A stretch of DNA of 23,695 nt from positions 1 to 23,695 of the forward strand of contig JBLILN010000022.1 of assembly GCA_047635695.1 (NCBI GenBank), read 5' to 3'. Position numbers and translations under genes: made by a program. Position 1 is the first letter of the stretch. The number at the start of each line of letters is the position of its first letter. The DNA comes from UBA2136 sp047635695 (GTDB taxonomy: Bacteria; Pseudomonadota; Alphaproteobacteria; UBA2136). Under the pieces are notes generated by a model. The model was not told where the DNA came from and made no database searches. It saw only the letters and a program-made list of their open reading frames with translations. Below, piece after piece: positions 12,741 to 19,679 of the stretch.

Positions 12741-14129
12741 ATGCATTATGTTTCGACCCGTGGTTTTGGCCCTGTTAGTTTTGAACGCACCGTATTAGAC
12801 GGCCTTGCCCCCGATGGCGGCCTGTATGTGCCAGCCAACTACCCTAAGTTTTCAAGGGAAGAATTAGAAGAACTTTCATTCCTTTCTTACGAAGACGTGG
12901 CCGATAAAATTATATCGCCCTTCATCGGCGACGCTATTCCAGAAGATATTTTACGTAAAATTATTAAAGTCGCTTACGCCAAATTTGCCGATATTGAAGT
13001 AACGCCCCTCATGCAATATGAAGAAAACTTATGGCTGCTAGAACTTTTTCATGGGCCGACATACGCCTTTAAAGACATTGCCATGCAATTTTTAGGCTTG
13101 GTGCTTGAATATACTCTCGACAAACAAGGTGAAAAAGCCACTATTATTGGTGCCACGTCGGGTGATACAGGCCCCGCCGCCATTGAAGGGCTAAAAAACA
13201 GCGACACGATGAACGTTTTCATGCTTTACCCACATAACCGTGTGAGCCAAGTTCAGCTAGCGCAAATAACCACTTCAGAAGCGAAAAATATATTCCCCAT
13301 TGCCATTGAAGGCACATTTGACGACTGCCAAGATATTGTTAAGGCGCTTTTAAATGATCTCGACTTTAAGGACAAGGTCAATGCAACTGCCGTCAACAGC
13401 ATGTCATGGGCAAGAGTGTTGCCGCAAATGGTTTACTACTTCTTTTCATGGTCACGTATGCGTGATATGGCACCGGGCAAAGACATTAGTTTTTCTGTGC
13501 CAACAGGTAATTTTGGTGACGTTTTTGCGGGCTATCTTGCTATGCAATGCGGTCTGCCAGTAAATCGGCTCATTGTGGCCAGTAACAGCAACGATATTTT
13601 AACACGCTTCTTTCATGACAATGACTATTCACGTCAAAAAGTAACAGCGACAAGGTCGCCTAGTATTGACATTCAAGTGGCTTCAAACTTTGAACGCCTA
13701 CTGTTTGACCTTTATGGCCGCGACAGCGACCTTTTACGATTTTCTATGGATGAATTTAAACAAACATGCACTTTACCCAAGGTGACAGAGATGCAATTAG
13801 ACGAAGCGAGAAGCGTTTTTGTGGCTGAAAGTGTAAGTGAAATTGACACCTTAAAAATGATGTCAGAGTCAGACTTTAGCCATAACACGCTTATCGACCC
13901 GCACACGGCCGTAGGCCTTGCTGCGGCTAAGCGTCATGATGAACTTAAACCCATTATCAGCCTTTCCACAGCGCACCCGCTTAAATTCCCTGCGGCCATT
14001 AAAGACGCGACAGGTAAAGAGATTTTATTTGAAGATGACCTTGATACCATGCTTAAAAAAGAACAAGTCTTTGAGCTTTTACCAAACGATATAGAGGCTG
14101 TACGTCAGTATATTCTGGACAATATATAA
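12741..14129 (+). CDS. thrC: Threonine synthase
   Basis: PLP enzyme converting O-phospho-L-homoserine to L-threonine (462 aa from this start). The N-terminus MHYVSTRG is the family start (usual MKYISTRG), which decides for ATG 12741 over the in-frame ATG at 12708 lying on a promoter -10. The cofactor lysine is Lys111 in FHGPTYAFKDIAMQ; the phosphate-binding loop is SGDTGPAA (140-147), with further family marks NSMSWARVLPQ and VPTGNFGDVFAGY. It is of the longer bacterial/fungal type. There is no strong ribosome site. An M16 peptidase gene follows after 49 bases, a pairing typical of Alphaproteobacteria. Confidence 0.97.
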   Translation: MHYVSTRGFGPVSFERTVLDGLAPDGGLYVPANYPKFSREELEELSFLSYEDVADKIISPFIGDAIPEDILRKIIKVAYAKFADIEVTPLMQYEENLWLLELFHGPTYAFKDIAMQFLGLVLEYTLDKQGEKATIIGATSGDTGPAAIEGLKNSDTMNVFMLYPHNRVSQVQLAQITTSEAKNIFPIAIEGTFDDCQDIVKALLNDLDFKDKVNATAVNSMSWARVLPQMVYYFFSWSRMRDMAPGKDISFSVPTGNFGDVFAGYLAMQCGLPVNRLIVASNSNDILTRFFHDNDYSRQKVTATRSPSIDIQVASNFERLLFDLYGRDSDLLRFSMDEFKQTCTLPKVTEMQLDEARSVFVAESVSEIDTLKMMSESDFSHNTLIDPHTAVGLAAAKRHDELKPIISLSTAHPLKFPAAIKDATGKEILFEDDLDTMLKKEQVFELLPNDIEAVRQYILDNI

Positions 14130-14178
14130 AATTAAGACTATAGCAAAGCTAGAAAACGTATTAATACAAAGGATTTAT

Positions 14179-15420
14179 ATGTCATATCACGAAACAAAAC
14201 TTGCTAACGGCTTAACGGTTGTATCAGAACACATGGCAGCGGTCGAATCGGCCAGTGTCGGCATTTACGTGCGCACAGGCTCACGCGCTGAAACGCAAAA
14301 CAACAACGGTGTGGCCCACTTCCTTGAGCATATGGCCTTTAAAGGCACAACCACCAGAACGTCTGAAGAGATTGCCCGTGAAATTGAAGATGTAGGCGGT
14401 CACATTAACGCCTACACATCAAGAGAAACAACAGCTTACCACTTAAAAGTACTCAAAGAAGACCTGCCGCTTGCTGTCGATATTTTAGGGGACATACTGC
14501 AAAATTCAACTTTTGATAAAGAAGAAATTGAAAAAGAGCGTCTTGTTATCCTTCAAGAGCTTGGTCAAAGTATTGATGAACCTGACGAAATTGTTTTTGA
14601 AAACCTACAAAAAATGACTTACCCAGACCACCCTATGGGGCGTTCTATCTTGGGCACAGAAGAAACTGTTAAAGGGATAAGTGCAGACGACTTAACAGGC
14701 TTCATGGCTGAACATTACACAGCCGATAACATGATTTTAAGCGCTGTGGGTAACATTGACCACGCAGAACTTGTTACTTTAGCTGAAAAGCATTTTTCTG
14801 GCCTTAAAAACGGCCTTAAGGATAGCTACACTGCCCCTGAATACACAGGCGGCGACGTTGTTGAACATAGAGACCTTGAACAAGTCCATGTAGTGGTGAG
14901 CTACGAAGGCTTTTCTATTATGCACCCTGCTTATTATGCTGCCAATATATGGGTGGCTATTTTAGGCGGCGGCATGGCATCACGCCTCTTCCAAGAAGTA
15001 CGTGAAAAACGTGGCTTGGCTTATAGCGTTTACAGTTATCTTTCTAACCATAGTGACTGTGGTACCTTCGGTATTTATGCTGGCACAGGCAAAGACAGTG
15101 TCGATGAATTGATAAATGTCATTGATACCGAAATTGAAAAATCATTGACCACCATCACAGACGACGAATTAAAGCGTGCCAAGGCACAGCTTATTGCTGG
15201 TATCCGCATGGCGCAAGAGTCAACCGATTCACGTATGGGGCGCATTGCCCGTAACATTTTTGTTTATGGTCGCTTTGTGCCATTACAAGAAGTTATTGAT
15301 GAAGTTGAAGCCGTGACCATTGAAGCTGTACAAGACTCAGGCAAGCTCCTTTCAAACAAAGAAACGCGTGCGCTGAGTATTTTAGGCCCAATGGTGACAA
15401 GCGAAAAAGTAGCTTCTTAA
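14179..15420 (+). CDS. M16 family zinc peptidase (processing-peptidase type)
   Basis: Pitrilysin-family metallopeptidase of 413 aa, related to the beta subunit of the mitochondrial processing peptidase and PqqF/YmxG. The inverted zinc motif HFLEH gives ligands His47 and His51 with catalytic Glu50; the third ligand is Glu127 in ERLVILQE, at the expected distance. The second half carries the family's inactive domain, with the GGGMASRLFQEVREKRGLAYSVYS region. No signal peptide is seen, so it is probably cytoplasmic. AAAGGA precedes ATG. The gene shares a unit with thrC and is closed by an intrinsic terminator. Confidence 0.94.
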   Translation: MSYHETKLANGLTVVSEHMAAVESASVGIYVRTGSRAETQNNNGVAHFLEHMAFKGTTTRTSEEIAREIEDVGGHINAYTSRETTAYHLKVLKEDLPLAVDILGDILQNSTFDKEEIEKERLVILQELGQSIDEPDEIVFENLQKMTYPDHPMGRSILGTEETVKGISADDLTGFMAEHYTADNMILSAVGNIDHAELVTLAEKHFSGLKNGLKDSYTAPEYTGGDVVEHRDLEQVHVVVSYEGFSIMHPAYYAANIWVAILGGGMASRLFQEVREKRGLAYSVYSYLSNHSDCGTFGIYAGTGKDSVDELINVIDTEIEKSLTTITDDELKRAKAQLIAGIRMAQESTDSRMGRIARNIFVYGRFVPLQEVIDEVEAVTIEAVQDSGKLLSNKETRALSILGPMVTSEKVAS

Positions 15421-15444
15421 AAGGAAATGCTGTTATTTAATATC

Positions 15445-15469
15445 AAGCCCTTGAAAAAGGGCTTTTTTT
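15445..15469 (+). terminator. Intrinsic terminator after the M16 peptidase gene
   Basis: AAGCCCTT (15445-15452), GAAA tetraloop, AAGGGCTT (15457-15464), followed by a T-run to 15469. Confidence 0.92.
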
Positions 15470-15487
15470 GTTAAATTACATCGTATC

Positions 15488-15855
15488 TTAAAAAGATACA
15501 TCGTTGTTAACAAGGGGCGCACAATCGGCGTCTGCCTTTAGATTTGTTAACAGCTTATAACGTGCCTGAAAGGCCTCCAACTCTTGTTTATCGGCATTGC
15601 TTAAATCCATCCAAAACCACGGAAAGAGAAATAAAGCGCCGCCAATGCCCAGAATAACGTTTTTCGTCGTTTTACTGCTTTTGGGTATGAGGTATGTGAT
15701 ATGGGCTTCTATGTCTTTAAGCTCATTTGCCATTTCTGCGCAGGTTAAAAAGTCATCGTCCATGCGTTCAATATCAATCAAATGCGCACTGCGTCCGCCA
15801 CAGGCAGTAAGCGTTAAAACACTGCATAAGGTAATACCGTTATAAATTTATGCAT
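15488..15855 (-). CDS. Small lipoprotein gene with a frameshift in its signal peptide
   Basis: The downstream frame (15488 to about 15781) codes a 97-residue polar protein with a hydrophobic stretch GGALFLFPWFWMDLSNA and two cysteines, not recognised as a named family. Read upstream, the same frame gives LTLTACGGRSAH, a lipoprotein lipobox, but meets a stop without a start. A proper start exists in another frame: ATG at 15855 with AGAGG eight bases before it, coding MHKFITVLPYAVF then TAA. Adding one base to the run of four A (plus strand 15816-15819) joins both into a 122-aa lipoprotein. So this is a frameshifted gene, a length-variable tract, or a sequence error. It follows the solute-binding gene by 24 bases and is probably cotranscribed. 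Confidence 0.7.
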
Positions 15856-15879
15856 AAGCCTCTTTACCCTTTTAAATGT

Positions 15880-17361
15880 TTATGGTTTTTGCACAACTGT
15901 GTTTAACAAACCTTCATAACCACCGTCGGCCATAATTTCATAGTCCACCACATTTTGAGATGTAAGCGCCACATGGCTACGTTTCCATAAAGGAATATAT
16001 ATCATGTCCTTTTGTTGGAGTTTCTGTACTTGTAGAGCCATTTTGTGACGCTTTTCATCGTCTGTTTCTTGCATTAATTGAACCAATATATCGTCCATGA
16101 CGGGGTTACTATAACGGCCACGGTTTGCACCGTTAGGTGGCATCATGTCACTGTGGAAAAGGCTTCTATAAATATCACTCTGAAAACGCCCCACCCAGGT
16201 TAATATGTAGCTTTCAAAGTTACCTTTTTTAATATTGCCGTAAAATGTGCCCCACTCGCTCGATGAAATATCGACATCCACACCAATTTTAACAAAGTCT
16301 TGTTGAATCACCTGCGCTAAACGCTGAATGAAAGGGTTACTTGTAATGGCTAAGCGTAGCGTAAAGCGCTTGCCATTTTCGTCTTTACTGTAACCAGCCT
16401 CATCTAACAGGTCACCTGCTTTAGTTGGGCTATAGGTGCCAATACTGGCTTTGAAATGCGCAGGATGCCCCGCACCTAAAAGGCTGTAAGCAGGCCTTGC
16501 ACGCCCACCTAATAAATCACGCACAATGCGACCGCGGTTTAAAGCATAGGAAAGGGCTTTGCGCACCTTAACATCTGCCGTTTTACCTTCGCTCATTAAA
16601 AATCCCATGTAAGAATAAGAGGTTGACGGCGCTTCGTGCACCAAAAAGCCTTCTTTTTTACCATACTGTAATATTTCTTCACCAATATCGTTATGGATAA
16701 TATCAATACCGCCACGTACCAGTTTTAAATAACGTACGACAGGGTCCTTTATCACTTTAAATTTAAGTGTTTGTTTGCCGTCGAGGCGCTGTAAATCTAC
16801 ATTGCCAAAGTCATCAAGACTGGACACTTTATAAAGCCCTAAACCTATAGGTTTTTGCGCAACGTTCTTTGTTAATTTAACAACCGACGTCTCTAAAACA
16901 CCCCAAAAGAAAGGGTTTGGCTTGGCAAGGGTAAATACCAAACGTTTTGAATCTTCTATGGTGATTGTCGCTACATCCTTAAAGGCGCCCTTTAAAGGTG
17001 ATTTTGTTTTTTCATCTAATATAGAATCAAAATATGCCTTCAGTTGGTAAACATCGGCAGCTGAACAGTCGCTATAGGTTAAACCGGCCTTAAGTTCCAT
17101 ATAAAAGCGTTGGTATTTTTGATGGCCAAAGCGTGAAAGGAATAAAGATGTTGGCTGAAATTCAGAATCGAGTTTAATAAGCCCAGGTGCGATCATTCTA
17201 AGGAGGCGTACGGAAGTGGCGTCGGTGGCTTGGCGTGGGTCTAATGTTACAGGCGCGCGCGCAACTGCAATATTCACTTCATTTGCCTCTACAGCCCAAG
17301 AAGTTGCCAAAAGAAATATAAATACCACAATACCTCTACAATATTTACCTATATAACACAC
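15880..17361 (-). CDS. ABC-type solute-binding protein, family 5 (peptide/nickel type)
   Basis: Periplasmic substrate-binding protein of the DppA/OppA/NikA family (SBP_bac_5), 493 aa. Residues 1-26 form a signal peptide ending VEA. Family features are the N-terminal TLDPRQATDATSVRLLRMIAPGLI, the VRKALSYALNRGRIVRDLLGG helix and the YSPTKAGDLLDEAGY segment. The usual SBP partners, two permeases and two ATPases, are absent here, so it either works with a remote transporter or has another ligand role. GTG start with AAAGG about eight bases upstream. It shares its upstream region (17362-17441) with the divergent LysM gene; a small lipoprotein gene follows. Confidence 0.88.
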   Translation of the reverse strand: MCYIGKYCRGIVVFIFLLATSWAVEANEVNIAVARAPVTLDPRQATDATSVRLLRMIAPGLIKLDSEFQPTSLFLSRFGHQKYQRFYMELKAGLTYSDCSAADVYQLKAYFDSILDEKTKSPLKGAFKDVATITIEDSKRLVFTLAKPNPFFWGVLETSVVKLTKNVAQKPIGLGLYKVSSLDDFGNVDLQRLDGKQTLKFKVIKDPVVRYLKLVRGGIDIIHNDIGEEILQYGKKEGFLVHEAPSTSYSYMGFLMSEGKTADVKVRKALSYALNRGRIVRDLLGGRARPAYSLLGAGHPAHFKASIGTYSPTKAGDLLDEAGYSKDENGKRFTLRLAITSNPFIQRLAQVIQQDFVKIGVDVDISSSEWGTFYGNIKKGNFESYILTWVGRFQSDIYRSLFHSDMMPPNGANRGRYSNPVMDDILVQLMQETDDEKRHKMALQVQKLQQKDMIYIPLWKRSHVALTSQNVVDYEIMADGGYEGLLNTVVQKP

Positions 17362-17378
17362 TTTTACGCCTTTCTTTG

Positions 17379-17407
17379 TTGAGCATTTAGCCTACCACAA
17401 ACATAAT
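17379..17407 (+). promoter_or_regulatory. Putative promoter of the LysM protein gene
   Basis: TTGAGC (17379-17384), 17 bases, CATAAT (17402-17407); RNA would start near 17414. GCTCAA at 17416-17421 is the inverted counterpart and may belong to the divergent promoter, so the two units could be controlled together. Confidence 0.4.
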
Positions 17408-17441
17408 GATACAGGGCTCAAAAAATAGGTGAAACAAAAAA

Positions 17442-18422
17442 ATGAATCGTACATCCGCAAGCTTAATTGCACTTATGTCACTAACACTAGCAAGCCAAAG
17501 CGCTTATGCCGGCATATCTGATATGATCAATGGTTACTTTACTTTTAGACAAGACCAAAAACCACTTATTGCACCCGAACGTACATTGCCTCCCAAGCAC
17601 ATTGTCAGCCCGAATTACCACGAAAAACGCGCGGCAAACTGGTCTAATTACTACACAAGACCAGACTTACAGGCATCTGAATACTTAGACAATTCTTCCA
17701 TGGTGATGCGTCCAGACCCAACATACAGGGCTAGACAGCAACAAGAATACGAAATGAAAATGAGACAGCAAAACCAATATCAAGGTCAGATAGACCCTGC
17801 CTTAGGTTACAGCGGTATTCAACGCCGTGCGAACATGAATCAGCTAGAAAAATATCAAGGTAACGTCTACATTGGTGAAGCGGGCACAAGCCCATTCAAC
17901 CTTGATAACAACAATATAGCTGGGCAAAAGACACAAATTGGTAAGCCAAAACGTAACTGGGAAAATGCATCAAGCAGTAAAGTACACCCACGTATAGGTG
18001 ATTATGACTATGTAAAGAGCCATAAAGGCAGGCAAGCAAGCAATGCATTTGGTGATTATAGTGGCACATTGAATGACGAAGTTGCACAAGAAGTAACCAG
18101 ATCATCAGGCTACTTCACAAAGGATCAAGTGCCTTTACCAAGCGAAAATGGTGGCTACTACCAGCAGGACTTACCAAGCAACTATATAGTTCAACCACGT
18201 GATTCCTTGTCTGGTATTTCAGGGCAAAAACAAATTTATGGTGACTGGAAAATGTGGCCTCTTATCTATGATAAAAACCGCCACCAAATACAAGATCCTG
18301 ACCTCATTCACCCTGGTCAAGACCTCGGTATTCCACGTGCGTCAACACAGCAAGATAACAACAATGCACGCCAACGCGCCATACAGAAAAAAGCACCATA
18401 TAGCTTCTACGACGGTAAATAA
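17442..18422 (+). CDS. Secreted LysM-domain protein
   Basis: 326 aa with a signal peptide (1-23, ending SAYA), a long polar Gln/Asn/Tyr-rich central part predicted to be unstructured, and a C-terminal LysM-like domain (about 248-298, YIVQPRDSLSGIS... to LIHPGQDLGIP) that binds peptidoglycan glycan. The middle holds RARQQQEYEMKMRQQNQYQG and similar low-complexity runs. The GDWKMWPLIYDKN form of LysM is typical of secreted single-LysM proteins of Gram-negatives. There is no catalytic domain, so a structural or tethering role at the cell wall is likely. TAGGTGA at 17427-17432 supports the ATG. It is monocistronic, with its own promoter and terminator. Confidence 0.85.
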   Translation: MNRTSASLIALMSLTLASQSAYAGISDMINGYFTFRQDQKPLIAPERTLPPKHIVSPNYHEKRAANWSNYYTRPDLQASEYLDNSSMVMRPDPTYRARQQQEYEMKMRQQNQYQGQIDPALGYSGIQRRANMNQLEKYQGNVYIGEAGTSPFNLDNNNIAGQKTQIGKPKRNWENASSSKVHPRIGDYDYVKSHKGRQASNAFGDYSGTLNDEVAQEVTRSSGYFTKDQVPLPSENGGYYQQDLPSNYIVQPRDSLSGISGQKQIYGDWKMWPLIYDKNRHQIQDPDLIHPGQDLGIPRASTQQDNNNARQRAIQKKAPYSFYDGK

Positions 18423-18460
18423 TATATCCGTCTTATGAGACGTTAAAACAATAAAATAAG

Positions 18461-18485
18461 CACCCCATATAAGGGGTGTTTTTTT
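18461..18485 (+). terminator. Intrinsic terminator after the LysM gene
   Basis: CACCCC (18461-18466), loop ATATAA, GGGGTG (18473-18478), then seven T. A smaller CGTCT/AGACG hairpin (18429-18442) lies between the stop codon and this terminator. Confidence 0.9.
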
Positions 18486-18872
18486 ATGCGTAACTGACTC
18501 ATTTTTTCACAAGTACATGCAAGGCACACTCAACACAACAGTCGCCAGATTAAGCACGTAAAACTCCTTAAGCACACCTTACTGACGTTCTCGACAACAC
18601 AAACACTCACCATGTCAGTCATACGTCAAAACGCCACAACCTTGACTGGCGGTGGCTACAGTCAATTTATGCCGCTACTAAATCACCTTAATTTAAATAA
18701 TTACTCACTTTTATGAATATATACGTACATACAATAGTTTTTGCATACTAACGTAAACCTGAGTGCAATATATTGACAAGGAAATAGTTTATATAACCGG
18801 CTTAAATAAGGGTGTTTCAAACGCTATATTTATTATAAAATACGGCTCTTAAAATACATCTTTTGGGCTCGA

Positions 18873-18884
18873 TGTGAATTCACA
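18873..18884. repeat. Perfect 12-bp palindrome TGTGAATTCACA
   Basis: Fully self-complementary. The half sites match CRP-like TGTGA/TCACA, but they are two bases apart instead of six, so it is not a normal CRP site. It could be another regulator's operator. Confidence 0.4.
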
Positions 18885-18990
18885 AGGCAGTCATTAAAAC
18901 CACCTTTCCTTTTCCTCAGTAAAAGGTTTAATACGATACTACAAGGCCCCTCAAAACAGCACCTCAAAATTCAACACCACTTGCCGCCAA

Positions 18991-19059
18991 AGTCTGTATG
19001 TTTTTAACTTTAAAATATGAAACATACAGCATAGACTGAAGGTTGTTTCACGCTGTATG
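18991..19059. repeat. Three-part inverted repeat around CTGTATG
   Basis: CTGTATGTTT (18994-19003) is a perfect inverse of AAACATACAG (19020-19029), and CATACAGC (19023-19030) is a perfect inverse of GCTGTATG (19052-19059). The middle element can pair with either side, not both. In addition TGAAAC (19018-19023) pairs with GTTTCA (19045-19050), interleaved with the second stem. Confidence 0.6.
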
Positions 19060-19359
19060 GCCTAACATCCTGTAGCCCCAGAAGATACCCACTGGCCACG
19101 TAGCTGCACATATAAAGTACGCATAAAATTCTATTTAATGAGAAGGCTGAAGAAATATTGTTAGGTCAGCGCTCACTGACAAAACTTAGCTGAATGATTT
19201 CAACATATTAACTTGTACTAATAACTATTGTCGTACAAATTAATATTTATAACTAACTACGAATACAACAACTTACAGGTTATATCGGCTAAAGCCCCGC
19301 TTCCACACATAGATAAAAGAGAATAAATAGCCCCGTTACATTTAAACTTAAATTTTTTA

Positions 19360-19392
19360 TACACTATTGTGTAGTGAAACAATATGTTTCAC
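19360..19392. repeat. Two adjacent dyads
   Basis: TACAC/GTGTA (19360-19373) directly followed by GTGAAAC/GTTTCAC (19374-19392, 5-base centre). A T-run precedes them. They could be adjacent operator sites or small hairpins. Confidence 0.45.
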
Positions 19393-19679
19393 ATTCTATT
19401 TAAGGCACATACATTTAATAATCTATATAGGCACAACCACATCAGCACATGCCAACCCTACTACGTAGAACCTAAAGGGTAGAATAAGGGCGGTAGAGGT
19501 GCTTTCCTGTGTGCACAATGCACATAAAAGACATTTAAAGGAGTGATATAGATTAAACAGCATTATAGGGGTGAAAAAACATCTATCTCGAAGATGTTCA
19601 CTAGAAATAGATGAAAAATGTCACTATTTTATCACAACCCTATACTGGCAGAGAATTTAGTCGCCATAGGGAGTTTTAA

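Larger units (their letters stand above)
18486..19679. other. 1.2-kb gene-free region with several dyads
   Basis: No open frame on either strand is convincing and no tRNA, rRNA or CRISPR pattern is seen. It contains several clear inverted repeats, listed separately, a TTGACA (18773-18778) without a well-spaced -10, and an isolated AAAGGAG ribosome-like site (19537-19543) with no ATG after it. The end next to the cyclase gene has a weak dyad CCCTAT/ATAGGG (19638-19671) that may close the minus-strand unit. It could hold a small RNA or a binding-site region; neither is proven. Confidence 0.5.

Noticed and set aside
18873..18884. CRP site
   Set aside because: The half sites are two bases apart, not six.
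18486..19679. Replication origin
   Set aside because: Only one near-match to a DnaA box (TTATACACT at 19357-19365) and no cluster; no origin-linked genes nearby.
18486..19679. tRNA or other known structured RNA
   Set aside because: No TPsiC-like GGTTCGA motif or cloverleaf spacing was found by eye; known housekeeping RNA signatures were not recognised.
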